In this document: in pieces, positions 7,959 through 17,764 of the stretch
Numbering within the stretch: position 1 is the stretch's first letter
Layout of the letters: the number at the start of each line of letters is the position of its first letter
Assembly (NCBI GenBank): GCA_964541485.1
Contig: CAZIQL010000002.1
Span: 54,509-118,508, forward strand
Source of the DNA: SIG299 sp964541485
GTDB lineage: Bacteria > Bacillota > Clostridia > Lachnospirales > Lachnospiraceae
Direction of reading: 5' to 3'
Length of the DNA: 64,000 nt
Translations under genes and position numbers: made by a program
Notes under the pieces: model-generated
Told to the model about the DNA's origin: nothing
Databases searched by the model: none
The model's input: only the letters and a program-made list of their open reading frames with translations

Positions 7959-9443
7959 ATGAAATTAAAACAGCTATTAGAGCAAATGGAATACCGTATA
8001 GTAAAAGGGAATGACGAGACAGAGATTACGGAGCTGATTTATGATTCCAGAAAGGAAATTGCAGCAGGGGCAGCATTTGTCTGCATCAGCGGAGCGGTGC
8101 ATGACGGACATGAATATGCAGCGGCTGCTGTTGCAGCGGGAGCAGCCGCAATCATTGCGGAGCACGAAGTGGAAGTACCCGAGGGTGTCTGCCTTGTTGT
8201 ATGTGACAGTACAAGAAAAGCGCTTGCCTGTATGTCAGCAGCGTATTTTGGACATCCTGCAAGAGAACTCATTACCATTGGTATCACCGGAACAAAAGGA
8301 AAAACAACGACGGCTTATATGATTCGTAATACATTGGAACTGGCAGGCTATAAGACCGGGCTGATTGGTACAATTGAGGCAATTATCGGAGAAGAGCATA
8401 TTCCTGCAAACAATACGACACCGGAGTCATTTCTGTTACAGAAATATTTCCGCGATATGGTAAATGCAGGTTGCAAGTGCGTGGTTATGGAGGTTTCCTC
8501 CCAGGGACTGATGTTGCACAGAGTCGGTGGATTTGTATTTGACTACGGTATTTTTACGAATCTTTCTCCGGACCATATCGGGGCAAACGAACACAAGGAT
8601 TTTGAGGATTATCTGCATTGCAAGAGTTTATTGTTTAAACAGTGCAAGGTCGGTATTGCAAATTTTGATGATGAGAATTTTGAGAAGATGATGGAAGGAC
8701 ACACCTGTGTCCTGGAAACCTATGGAAGAAAGGCCGGGGCAGATTTACAGGCATTTGATATTGATTTGCATAAGGCAGACGGTGAGCTTTTAGTTTCCTA
8801 TAAGACGACGGGAGTGCTGGATACGGAAGTGACCGTTGGTGTTCCGGGATTATTCACGGTTTACAATTCCCTGACGGCACTTGCAGTATGCAGACATTTT
8901 GATATTCCGGAAGAAACCGTGTTGAAGGCACTTCGTGCGGTAAAGGTGCGGGGCAGGGTGGAGCCGGTGGAAATTTCAAAAAGGTTCACTTTGATGATTG
9001 ACTATGCACACAATGCCATGAGCTTAAAGAGTTTGTTAACGACAATGAGAGAGTATCAGCCAAAGCGCCTTGTCTGTTTGTTTGGCTGTGGCGGAAACCG
9101 TGCAAGAGACCGACGTTTTGATATGGGGGAAATTTCATCGGAGTATGCGGATTTGACGATTATTACAAGCGATAATCCACGCCAGGAAGAACCAATGGCA
9201 ATCATTCAGGATATTCTGACAGGTGTGCAGAAAAAAAGCGGAAAGTACGTGATGATTGCTGATAGAAAAGAAGCGATCCGTTATGCGATTTTAAATGCTG
9301 AGGATGGCGATGTCATTGTTCTTGCAGGAAAAGGTCATGAGGATTACCAGATTATCGGAGATATCAAGTATCCGATGGATGAGCGTGTGATTATCCGTGA
9401 AATTTTAGAAGAAATGTCAGAGGAAGAGAGAGCAGCGTTATGA
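7959..9443 (+). CDS. murE: UDP-MurNAc-L-Ala-D-Glu ligase MurE, probably meso-DAP adding
   Basis: It adds the third residue of the peptidoglycan stem peptide. The ATP-binding loop is GITGTKGKTTT. The substrate motif SDNPRQEEP carries DNPR, which in this family indicates meso-diaminopimelate rather than lysine. The length of 494 residues is typical. The gene overlaps murF by the four bases ATGA, implying translational coupling of the two ligases. It is separated from the division cluster at 25-34 kb, where murE lies in Bacillus. Confidence 0.96.
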   Translation: MKLKQLLEQMEYRIVKGNDETEITELIYDSRKEIAAGAAFVCISGAVHDGHEYAAAAVAAGAAAIIAEHEVEVPEGVCLVVCDSTRKALACMSAAYFGHPARELITIGITGTKGKTTTAYMIRNTLELAGYKTGLIGTIEAIIGEEHIPANNTTPESFLLQKYFRDMVNAGCKCVVMEVSSQGLMLHRVGGFVFDYGIFTNLSPDHIGANEHKDFEDYLHCKSLLFKQCKVGIANFDDENFEKMMEGHTCVLETYGRKAGADLQAFDIDLHKADGELLVSYKTTGVLDTEVTVGVPGLFTVYNSLTALAVCRHFDIPEETVLKALRAVKVRGRVEPVEISKRFTLMIDYAHNAMSLKSLLTTMREYQPKRLVCLFGCGGNRARDRRFDMGEISSEYADLTIITSDNPRQEEPMAIIQDILTGVQKKSGKYVMIADRKEAIRYAILNAEDGDVIVLAGKGHEDYQIIGDIKYPMDERVIIREILEEMSEEERAAL

Positions 9444-10906
9444 ATCGAATCAGCGTGAAGCAAATTTTAAAGGCGACCAACGGAACACTGCTTGCAGGAA
9501 ATCCGGATACATGGATTAAAGGCGTGACAATTGATTCAAGACAAGAGGCAGAGAGTGCACTGTTTGTGCCGATTGTGGGTGAAAAAACAGATGGTCATAA
9601 ATATGTTTCCGGTGCAATAAGTAGTGGTGCGGCGGCGTTGTTTATGAAAGAGGATTCCGTATACAAGGAAGAAATTCTGACACTGTGCAACGAACGGCAG
9701 GTGGCAGTCATTGCTGTTCCGGATACCATTGCGGCACTTCAGGAAACGGCAGAATGGTATCGGAGCTGTTTTCAGGTTCCGGTGGTCGGAATTACCGGAA
9801 GTGTGGGAAAAACAACGACGAAAGAGATGATTGCGGCAGCACTTGAAACGGAGAAAAAGGTATTAAAGACAATCGGCAATAGAAATAGTCAGATAGGACT
9901 TTCTTTGATGATGTTTTATTTGGAAGAAAGCTATGATATTGCGGTGATTGAGATGGGCATGAGTGAGGTTGGCGAAATGGCAAATCTTGCCCGCATAGCA
10001 AAGCCGGAGTGTGCAGTAATGACAAACATCGGAGTTGCACATATCGCACAGCTGGGAAGCAGGGAAAACATCCGGAAGGAAAAGCTTTCCATTGTCAATG
10101 AGTTTGGCTGCAAATCGTTACTGTTTGTTAACGGAAATGACACATTACTTAATGAAACAGCCACAGAAATAACACAGAAAAATGTTACAATCGACTGCAA
10201 CAAGGAGACGCTTGCTGTTCTTCCCAAAATTCAGGCAGTGACCTATGGAATTGGAGAGGACTTTGACTACTGCGCAATTGGAATCACCACGGAAACAGAA
10301 GGGACTTCATTTGTCGTTCGTTATACCGATCACGGGGAGAAAAAAGAGCTTCCGGTAAGACTGCGGGTACATGGAGAACACAATGTCATGAACGCGCTGG
10401 CTGCAATTGCTGTTGCACAACGCTATGGTGTGGAGCCTGCACGGGCTGCAGAGGGGCTTGCAAGGTATGAGCCGATTGCAATGCGCGGACAAATCAAACA
10501 AGTGAACGGCATTACATGGATTGATGATACATATAATGCAAGTCCGGATTCCATGCGAAGCGGAATTCAGGTGCTTTTGTCATTGGATGGGAAACGGCGG
10601 ATTGCGGTGCTTGCTGATGTGCTGGAGCTTGGAGAGCAGGCAGAAAAGCTGCACAGAGAGGTTGGGAAATTTGTTGCGGCGACAGAAAATAACGGAAAAA
10701 AAGTGGATGTATTGTTGGCAGTTGGCGAGAATGCAGCGTTTATTGCGCAGGAAGCTGACCAATGCGGTGTTCATCAGGTACGTAGCGTTATTTCCAACAA
10801 TGAAGCAGTGGAGTTCCTGAAAAAAGAATTAAGAAGCGGCGATATAGTACTTGTAAAAGGATCCCGTGGGATGAAAACAGAGGAAATAGTAAAGACTTTC
10901 CTATAA
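9440..10906 (+). CDS. murF: UDP-MurNAc-tripeptide-D-Ala-D-Ala ligase MurF
   Basis: It adds D-Ala-D-Ala to complete the UDP-MurNAc-pentapeptide. The ATP loop GITGSVGKTTTK, the central NIGVAHIAQLGS region and the DDTYNASPDSM motif typical of MurF are present, in 488 residues. The start overlaps the murE stop (ATGA). priA follows after 28 bases with its own ribosome site. Confidence 0.96.
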   Translation: MNRISVKQILKATNGTLLAGNPDTWIKGVTIDSRQEAESALFVPIVGEKTDGHKYVSGAISSGAAALFMKEDSVYKEEILTLCNERQVAVIAVPDTIAALQETAEWYRSCFQVPVVGITGSVGKTTTKEMIAAALETEKKVLKTIGNRNSQIGLSLMMFYLEESYDIAVIEMGMSEVGEMANLARIAKPECAVMTNIGVAHIAQLGSRENIRKEKLSIVNEFGCKSLLFVNGNDTLLNETATEITQKNVTIDCNKETLAVLPKIQAVTYGIGEDFDYCAIGITTETEGTSFVVRYTDHGEKKELPVRLRVHGEHNVMNALAAIAVAQRYGVEPARAAEGLARYEPIAMRGQIKQVNGITWIDDTYNASPDSMRSGIQVLLSLDGKRRIAVLADVLELGEQAEKLHREVGKFVAATENNGKKVDVLLAVGENAAFIAQEADQCGVHQVRSVISNNEAVEFLKKELRSGDIVLVKGSRGMKTEEIVKTFL

Positions 10907-10934
10907 AACGGATAGAAAAAAAGGTGGTGACGGG

Positions 10935-13166
10935 GTGCGTTATGCAGACATTATCGTGGACATTTCCCACGAGAATCTGGATAAAACATATCAATACCGA
11001 ATTCCGGACAGTCTGCAGTCAGAAGTACAGATTGGCACGCCGGTGTATATTACATTTGGAAGCGGAAACCGACGCATACAGGGGTATGTGACAGGACTCT
11101 CCGATACTCCAAAAATCGAGGAAGAACGAATAAAAAACATAGAAGATGTCATCCCCAAAGGTGTTGTGATCGAATCCCGAATGATTGCATTGGCCGGATG
11201 GATGAAAGAAAATTTCGGTGGGACAATGAACGATGCACTGCGCACGGTGTTGTCTGTAAAAAAGAGTGTTCGTCCGGTGGAGCACAAAGAAATCGCTCTT
11301 GCAGTAGATGATGAGACGGCGGAAAGGCTGTTAAAGGACTATGCAAAGAAGCATTGTGTGGCAAAGGCAAGACTGGTAAAGGAACTTTTGACGTACCAGC
11401 CGATAAAAAGGGAATTTGTGATCAGTAAGCTGAATGTTTCCCCTGCCTGCCTGCGTGGTCTGGAGCAGCAGGGTGTGATTACTACAACTGTAGAAACGAA
11501 ATACAGGAAGCCGTCCATGACAGCGGTGCAGAAAAAAACATCAGTTTCGCTGAATGCAGAACAACAGGCGGCAGTAGCTTTGATATGCGATGAGTACAAA
11601 GAAGGAAAGCGTGGTACATACCTGGTGCATGGTGTGACCGGAAGCGGGAAAACTGAAGTGTATTTGAATGTCATCGAAGAAGTGGTTGCGATGGGAAAGC
11701 AGGTAATTATGCTGATTCCTGAGATTGCACTGACATATCAGACGGTGCGTAGGTTTTCTGAGCGTTTTGGCGAAAAGGTAGCGTTTCTTCACTCGAAATT
11801 ATCTTCCGGAGAACGATATGATCAATATCGTAGAGCCAAGGACGGAGACATTGACATTATGATTGGTCCCCGCTCGGCTTTGTTTACACCGTTTCAGAAT
11901 CTGGGAATGATTGTTTTGGATGAAGAACATGAGAATTCCTATAAAAGCGAGAATACACCGAAGTATCATGCACGTGAGACAGCTGTAGAATTAGCAAGAA
12001 TGACAAATTCCAGTGTGATTTTAGGGTCGGCGACGCCGTCGTTGGAAGCTTACCGGAAAGCACTTGCAGGGGAATACAGAATGATTACGCTTTCAGAGCG
12101 GGCAAAACATGCAAGACTTCCGGAAGTGGAAATTGTAGATTTAAAAGAAGAATTAAAGGCAAAGAACCGTTCCATGTTCAGCCGTGCCCTGATGGAAGAA
12201 ATGGCGGAACGACTGGAAAAAGGGGAGCAGACTATGTTGTTTTTGAACCGGAGAGGATATTCCGGTTCGGTTTCCTGCAGAAGTTGTGGAAAACCGGTGA
12301 TGTGTCCGCATTGTTCGGTTTCTTTGACGTTACATTATGACCAGACCATTCATTGTCACTATTGCGGTTATCACAGACCGGTGCCAAAAGAATGCCCTTC
12401 CTGCGGTTCTCCATATATTGCGGCGTTTGGTACAGGAACGCAAAAGGTAGAAGAAGCAGTGAAAAAGCTGTTTCCGAATGCCAGAGTGCTTAGAATGGAT
12501 GCGGATACCACAAAAGAAAAAGAAAGCTACGAAAAGATACTTTCTTCCTTTGCCAATGAAGAGGCAGATATTCTGGTTGGGACACAGATGATTGTCAAAG
12601 GACATGATTTTCCGAAGGTAACACTGGTTGGAATACTGGCGGCTGATTTATCGCTGAATGTGTCGGATTACCGGGCATCGGAGCGTACATTCCAGTTACT
12701 TGCCCAGGCGGCAGGAAGAGCCGGAAGGGATGAGTTGCCGGGGAGAGTTGTGATTCAGACCTACCAGCCGGAGCATTATAGTATCCTAACTGCAGCAAAA
12801 GAAGATTATATCGGTTTTTACAATAAGGAAATGGCATACCGGAGTCTGATGAAATATCCGCCGCAGGCACACATTTTTGCAGTGCTTTGTCTTGGGAAGG
12901 ATGAACAGAGGACAGAACGGTTCTGTGCAAAGCTTGCCGGGACGGCAAAAGGTTTTGCAAAGGAAAAATCAGGGGAATATATTGCGGTAATCGGGCCGAC
13001 GAAAGCAACGGTAGCAAAAACAAACGATTTTTACCGGAATATTTTCTATGTAAAAGCAGATTCTTATGATATACTGACAGAGTTGGCAGGGATTCTGGAA
13101 AAGGACAGGGAAACAGAAAAAAGTGTGATTGTACAAATGGATTTTAATCCGATGAACAGTTACTAA
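10935..13166 (+). CDS. priA: Primosomal replication-restart helicase PriA
   Basis: PriA reloads the replicative helicase at stalled forks. After an N-terminal DNA-binding region, the helicase has Walker A GVTGSGKTEVYL, the DEEH box in VLDEEHENSYKSE and the motif III-like GSATPS. Eight cysteines in CxxC pairs (CRSCG, CPHCS, CHYCG, CPSCG) form the two zinc sites of the family. The length of 743 residues is normal. The GTG start follows AAAGGTGGTG closely. It begins the conserved Firmicutes run priA-def-fmt-rsmB-rlmN-PP2C-prkC-rsgA-rpe-thiN. Confidence 0.97.
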   Translation: MRYADIIVDISHENLDKTYQYRIPDSLQSEVQIGTPVYITFGSGNRRIQGYVTGLSDTPKIEEERIKNIEDVIPKGVVIESRMIALAGWMKENFGGTMNDALRTVLSVKKSVRPVEHKEIALAVDDETAERLLKDYAKKHCVAKARLVKELLTYQPIKREFVISKLNVSPACLRGLEQQGVITTTVETKYRKPSMTAVQKKTSVSLNAEQQAAVALICDEYKEGKRGTYLVHGVTGSGKTEVYLNVIEEVVAMGKQVIMLIPEIALTYQTVRRFSERFGEKVAFLHSKLSSGERYDQYRRAKDGDIDIMIGPRSALFTPFQNLGMIVLDEEHENSYKSENTPKYHARETAVELARMTNSSVILGSATPSLEAYRKALAGEYRMITLSERAKHARLPEVEIVDLKEELKAKNRSMFSRALMEEMAERLEKGEQTMLFLNRRGYSGSVSCRSCGKPVMCPHCSVSLTLHYDQTIHCHYCGYHRPVPKECPSCGSPYIAAFGTGTQKVEEAVKKLFPNARVLRMDADTTKEKESYEKILSSFANEEADILVGTQMIVKGHDFPKVTLVGILAADLSLNVSDYRASERTFQLLAQAAGRAGRDELPGRVVIQTYQPEHYSILTAAKEDYIGFYNKEMAYRSLMKYPPQAHIFAVLCLGKDEQRTERFCAKLAGTAKGFAKEKSGEYIAVIGPTKATVAKTNDFYRNIFYVKADSYDILTELAGILEKDRETEKSVIVQMDFNPMNSY

Positions 13167-13185
13167 AGTAAAGGAGAAAAAGAAG

Positions 13186-13665
13186 ATGGCAATCAGAAAT
13201 ATCAGAACAATGGGTGACAGCGTTCTTACAAAGGAATGCAGACCGGTTACCGAGATAAACAGAAAGTTAGAGATTTTAATTGAAGATATGCTTGATACAA
13301 TGTATGAGGCAAACGGTGTGGGACTTGCAGCACCGCAGGTTGGTATCTTAAAGCAGATTGTAGTAATTGATGTGTCGGAAGAGGGAGATGATCCGATTAT
13401 ACTAATCAATCCGGAAATTATAGAGACAGAAGGCAGCCAGACCGGTGAGGAGGGATGCCTGAGCGTTCCCGGCAAAAGCGGTGTGGTGACCAGACCGAAT
13501 TATGTCAAAGTCAGAGCCTTGGATATGGACATGAACGAAGTGATTTATGAGGGCACAGAATTGCTGGCAAGGGCATTCTGCCACGAGATTGACCATCTGC
13601 ACGGTATTTTATATGCTTCCAAAGCGGAGGGCGGAATTCATGATGTAGCGAGGGAAGAGGAATAA
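13186..13665 (+). CDS. def: Peptide deformylase
   Basis: It removes the formyl group from new protein N-termini. All three motifs are present: GVGLAAPQVG, EEGCLSVPG (metal Cys) and the HEIDH metal-binding helix. The length of 159 residues is typical of the short class. It lies 20 nt after priA, and its stop overlaps the fmt start in TAATG, coupling removal of the formyl group to the enzyme that adds it. Confidence 0.97.
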   Translation: MAIRNIRTMGDSVLTKECRPVTEINRKLEILIEDMLDTMYEANGVGLAAPQVGILKQIVVIDVSEEGDDPIILINPEIIETEGSQTGEEGCLSVPGKSGVVTRPNYVKVRALDMDMNEVIYEGTELLARAFCHEIDHLHGILYASKAEGGIHDVAREEE

Positions 13666-14615
13666 TGAGAGCAGTATATATGGGTACCCCGGAAATTGCG
13701 GCGACAATACTTTCTGAGGTGTTAAAATCTGAACATGAAGTAATTGCGGTAGTGACACAACCGGATAAGCCAAAGGGAAGAGGACATGAGATGGCATTTC
13801 CACCGGTAAAGGAGGTTGCACTTGCGGCAGGAATTCCGGTATTGCAACCATTAAAGGCAAGGGATCCTGATTTTTTGGAGGAACTGGAGCGTATGAATCC
13901 GGATATTATTCTGGTGGCAGCGTATGGTAAGCTGTTGCCGAAGGCAATTCTTGACCTGCCAAAATTCGGTTGTATTAACGTGCATGCGTCTTTGCTTCCA
14001 AAGTACAGAGGATCTTCCCCGATTCAGTGGGCTGTCATCAACGGTGATGAAAAGAGTGGCGTAACTATCATGCATATGGCAGAGGAAATGGATGCCGGGG
14101 ATATGATTCTGACGCAGGAAGTTGTACTTGATAAGGAGGAAACGGCAGGCTCACTGCATGATAAGCTGGCAATCATCGGCGGACCGCTTCTTCTGGAAGC
14201 GATGGATTTGCTTGCTACAGGCAGGGCACCGAGAATCCGTCAGAATCATGAGGAAGCGACTCATGTAAGGATGCTGGACAAGTCGATGGGGAATATGGAT
14301 TTTAAGCAGCCTGCGGTTGTTTTGGAACGTCTGATCCGCGGCTTGAATCCGTGGCCGTCCGCATTCACCAAATTAGACGGGAAGATGTTGAAAATCTGGA
14401 AAGCGGATGTGCTTTCCGGGGAAGAATTAACAAAAGAGAAAAGACAGGCACAGCCGGGTGCGATTGTATCCGTGGAAAAGGACGGATTTGGTGTTCTGAC
14501 CGGCGATGGCATTTTGTTTGTAAAGGAACTTCAGCTGGAAGGAAAACGAAAGATGACGACAGAAGAATTTTTAAGAGGATTCCAGATAGAAGAAGGAACA
14601 ATCCTCGGCAGATAG
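13665..14615 (+). CDS. fmt: Methionyl-tRNA formyltransferase
   Basis: It formylates initiator Met-tRNA using 10-formyl-tetrahydrofolate. The N-terminal formyltransferase fold shows the Asn/His catalytic region GCINVHASLLPKYRGSSPI and the Asp in MDAGDMI, followed by the C-terminal OB-like tRNA domain. The length is 316 residues. It overlaps def by one base. Confidence 0.97.
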   Translation: MRAVYMGTPEIAATILSEVLKSEHEVIAVVTQPDKPKGRGHEMAFPPVKEVALAAGIPVLQPLKARDPDFLEELERMNPDIILVAAYGKLLPKAILDLPKFGCINVHASLLPKYRGSSPIQWAVINGDEKSGVTIMHMAEEMDAGDMILTQEVVLDKEETAGSLHDKLAIIGGPLLLEAMDLLATGRAPRIRQNHEEATHVRMLDKSMGNMDFKQPAVVLERLIRGLNPWPSAFTKLDGKMLKIWKADVLSGEELTKEKRQAQPGAIVSVEKDGFGVLTGDGILFVKELQLEGKRKMTTEEFLRGFQIEEGTILGR

Positions 14616-14626
14616 GAGGAACGTAA

Positions 14627-15325
14627 ATGCCATTTTTTTATTACTTTGATCCAACATATTTTTTAATTATCATCGGTATGATTTTGTCCTTGGCGGCGTC
14701 TGCAAAGGTAAGAAGTACCTATGCCAGATACTCCGGGGAAAGAAGCATGACCGGACTGACCGGAGAGGAAGCAGCAAGACGTATCTTGGCAAATGCGGGG
14801 ATTTATGACGTAAGTATCCAGAGAGTTTCAGGAAACTTAACAGATCATTATGACCCGAGAAACAAGACGCTTCGGCTTTCTGACAGCGTATATGGGAATA
14901 CTTCGATTGCAGCAATTGGTGTTGCGGCCCATGAATGCGGACATGCAATCCAGCACAACAGAGGATATGCACCATTAAAAATTCGTTCTGCGATTGCTCC
15001 GGTGGCAAGCTTTGGTGCCAATATCTCCTGGCCGCTGATTTTAATCGGCCTTTTGCTCGGAGGCAGCAGTTTTCTGATTGAACTTGGTATTTTGCTGTTT
15101 TCCCTGGCGGTTTTGTTTCAGCTTGTGACACTTCCGGTGGAGTTTAATGCATCAAGTCGTGCACTTAATCTTCTTTCCGAAACCGGGATTCTTTATCAGG
15201 AAGAGGTAAAGAAGACAAAGAAGGTATTGTCAGCGGCTGCCCTTACCTATGTAGCAGCAGCGGCAGCCTCAATTTTACAGTTATTACGATTGGTTTTATT
15301 GTTTGGAAATCGAAGAAGAGATTAG
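14627..15325 (+). CDS. Membrane zinc metallopeptidase, YugP type
   Basis: This 232-residue protein belongs to the membrane-bound neutral zinc metallopeptidase family (YugP). An N-terminal membrane segment is followed by the HEXXH active site HECGH at residues 102-106 and several hydrophobic helices in the C-terminal half. The family is often found between fmt and rsmB in Clostridia, exactly as here. Its substrate is not established. GGAGG precedes the ATG. Confidence 0.88.
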   Translation: MPFFYYFDPTYFLIIIGMILSLAASAKVRSTYARYSGERSMTGLTGEEAARRILANAGIYDVSIQRVSGNLTDHYDPRNKTLRLSDSVYGNTSIAAIGVAAHECGHAIQHNRGYAPLKIRSAIAPVASFGANISWPLILIGLLLGGSSFLIELGILLFSLAVLFQLVTLPVEFNASSRALNLLSETGILYQEEVKKTKKVLSAAALTYVAAAAASILQLLRLVLLFGNRRRD

Positions 15326-15344
15326 AGAAAAAGGAAACCGTAAC

Positions 15345-16697
15345 ATGAAGAATGCAAGAGAGACAGCGTTTCAAATTATTTATAAGGTCTTGGAAGAGGG
15401 AGAATATTCTCATATTGTGATTGCCCGTGCGTTAAAGGATGAGGCAGATGCAGACAAAAGAGACAGAGCCTTTGTGACCAGACTTTCAGAAGGAACCATG
15501 GAGCATTTGCTCACCCTGGATTATGTCATAAACGGTGTGTCAAAGACTCCGGTAAAAAAAATGAAGCCTGTCATTCGTACGATTCTTCGTATGTCGGTTT
15601 ATCAGATAATGTATATGGACAGTGTACCGGATTCTGCGGTTTGCAATGAGGCGGTAAAGCTGGCAAAGGCAAAAGGTTTTCAGGGGCTTTCCGGGTTTGT
15701 AAACGGAGTGCTTCGGAGTGTTGTCAGAATGGATGGAAAGTGGAAAGAAGAAGCGTTTTATCCTGATAGGAAGAAGCAGCCGCTGTCCTATCTTAGTGTA
15801 CGGTATTCCATGCCGGAATGGTTGTGTGAGTATTTTGTTTCCGAGTATGGACAGGAAAAAGCAGAACTGATCTTACAGGGCTCCCAGAGAAATCCGAAAA
15901 CAACAATCCGCTGTAATCTGAATCGGATTACAGAAGAAGAGTTGGTAAGGCGATTGCAGAATGCGGGTTATAAAGTGGAAAAGGGAGTTTACGCAAAAAG
16001 TGCGTGGTATTTATCCGGCTATGATACATTGGAAAAAATACCGGAATTTACGGAGGGGCTTTTTCAGGTACAGGATGAAAGTTCGATGCTGGTGGCAGAG
16101 CTTGCATGCTTAGAAAAGGGAAATCTGGTTGTGGATGTCTGTTCTGCACCGGGTGGAAAGGCGGTCCATGCGGCTAATATTTTAGAGATGCTTGGCGGCG
16201 GAAACGTTATTGCAAGGGACGTAAGCGAAAAGAAAACGGCACTGATTGAGGAAAATGTGACTCGTCTGCATGCAGAGAATGTAACGGTACAGGTATTTGA
16301 TGCCACAAAAACGGATGAAAGTCTGGTTGGAAAGGCAGATGTGGTGATTGCAGACTTGCCGTGCTCCGGTATCGGGATTATGGCAAAGAAACCGGAAATC
16401 AGATACCGTATCCGGCCGGAAAACCAGAAGGAACTGGTACGGTTGCAAAAACAGATGCTGGCTGTTGTACATCGTTATGTGAAACCGGGAGGAATCTTAA
16501 TGTACAGCACCTGCACGGTGAATAAAGAAGAAAATGAGGAAAATGCAAGGGAAATCTGTGAAAAATACGGGTTTGTTCCGGAACTTTCAGCGGAGAGCCT
16601 GCCGGAAGCACTCCGAAGTGAAGGAGAGTTTCTGCAATTATTGCCCGGAGTACATGCCTGCGACGGTTTCTTTATTGCAAGATTAAGAAAGAGATAG
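15345..16697 (+). CDS. rsmB: 16S rRNA (cytosine-967-C5) methyltransferase RsmB
   Basis: An N-terminal NusB-like RNA-binding domain (about residues 1-130) is followed by a SAM methyltransferase with SAM loop DVCSAPGGKAVHAAN and two catalytic cysteines, in ADLPCSGIG and YSTCTVN. The length is 450 residues. The frame is open 42 bases further upstream into the peptidase gene, but ATG 15345 follows AAAAGGAAA and matches the usual start. Four bases separate it from rlmN. Confidence 0.95.
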   Translation: MKNARETAFQIIYKVLEEGEYSHIVIARALKDEADADKRDRAFVTRLSEGTMEHLLTLDYVINGVSKTPVKKMKPVIRTILRMSVYQIMYMDSVPDSAVCNEAVKLAKAKGFQGLSGFVNGVLRSVVRMDGKWKEEAFYPDRKKQPLSYLSVRYSMPEWLCEYFVSEYGQEKAELILQGSQRNPKTTIRCNLNRITEEELVRRLQNAGYKVEKGVYAKSAWYLSGYDTLEKIPEFTEGLFQVQDESSMLVAELACLEKGNLVVDVCSAPGGKAVHAANILEMLGGGNVIARDVSEKKTALIEENVTRLHAENVTVQVFDATKTDESLVGKADVVIADLPCSGIGIMAKKPEIRYRIRPENQKELVRLQKQMLAVVHRYVKPGGILMYSTCTVNKEENEENAREICEKYGFVPELSAESLPEALRSEGEFLQLLPGVHACDGFFIARLRKR

Positions 16698-16700
16698 ACG

Positions 16701-17762
16701 ATGGAAGAAAAGCTTGATTTAAAATCACTGACAATAGAAGAGTGGAAGGAAGTTTTAAATTCCTGGGGAGAAAAGCCGTTCCGCGCAGGACAGATATTTT
16801 CCTGGCTGCATGAAAAGCGCGTGGCAACGGTGGAGGAAATGACAAATATATCGAAAGCGCTACGCGAAAAAATGGATGCAGAAGGTGCAATGACAGTACT
16901 AAAAGAAGTGGATCGCCTGGAATCGGCACTGGACGGGACCTGTAAGTTTTTGTTTGAATTAGAAGACGGTCAGGTTATCGAGAGTGTCCTGATGAAGTAT
17001 CATCATGGAAATTCAGTCTGCATTTCTTCACAGGTCGGATGCCGGATGGGATGTAAGTTCTGTGCTTCTACGCTGGGAGGGCTGATACGCAACTTAAAGG
17101 CATCGGAGATGTTAGAGCAGATTTATGAGATTGAGCGTATTACGGGAGAAACTGTCAGTAATGTAGTAGTTATGGGAACGGGAGAACCGATGGACAACTA
17201 CGATAACCTGCTTAAATTTGTCCGTATCCTTTCTGCAAAGGAAGGGAAAAATATCAGTGTCCGGAATATTACGGTGTCTACCTGCGGTATAGTAGAAGGT
17301 ATTCTAAAGCTTGCAGAAGAACATCTTCCGCTGACACTGGCACTGTCGTTACATGCACCGAATGATGAAGTGAGAAAACAACTGCTTCCGGTTGCAAATA
17401 AGTATAAACTGGAAGAGGTTCTTGCAGCCTGCGATACGTATTATGAAAAAACTTCAAGAAGAATTACGTATGAATACAGCATGGTGCAGGGAGTGAATGA
17501 TTCGACAGAATGCGCAAAAGAACTTGCAGGAAGATTGCACGGAAAAAATTGTCACGTAAATCTGATTCCGGTGAATCCAATAAAAGAAAGAACCTTTTTG
17601 AAATCAAGAAATGAAGCAATTCAAAATTTCAAAAATATACTTGAAAAAAATCGAATAAACGTTACAATAAGAAGAGAGATGGGCTCGGATATTGACGCGG
17701 CATGCGGACAATTAAGACGAAGCTACACGACAAAAAATAACGCGGAAAACAGGGAGGTGTAA
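16701..17762 (+). CDS. rlmN: Dual-specificity 23S rRNA/tRNA adenine-C2 methyltransferase RlmN
   Basis: This radical SAM enzyme methylates A2503 of 23S rRNA and A37 of some tRNAs. The cluster motif C-x3-C-x2-C is in CRMGCKFCAST. The resolving Cys that carries the methyl group is near the C-terminus in ACGQL (residue 335). The length of 353 residues is typical. The lack of the changes that mark Cfr, together with the housekeeping context, supports RlmN. Confidence 0.96.
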   Translation: MEEKLDLKSLTIEEWKEVLNSWGEKPFRAGQIFSWLHEKRVATVEEMTNISKALREKMDAEGAMTVLKEVDRLESALDGTCKFLFELEDGQVIESVLMKYHHGNSVCISSQVGCRMGCKFCASTLGGLIRNLKASEMLEQIYEIERITGETVSNVVVMGTGEPMDNYDNLLKFVRILSAKEGKNISVRNITVSTCGIVEGILKLAEEHLPLTLALSLHAPNDEVRKQLLPVANKYKLEEVLAACDTYYEKTSRRITYEYSMVQGVNDSTECAKELAGRLHGKNCHVNLIPVNPIKERTFLKSRNEAIQNFKNILEKNRINVTIRREMGSDIDAACGQLRRSYTTKNNAENREV

Positions 17763-17764
17763 TC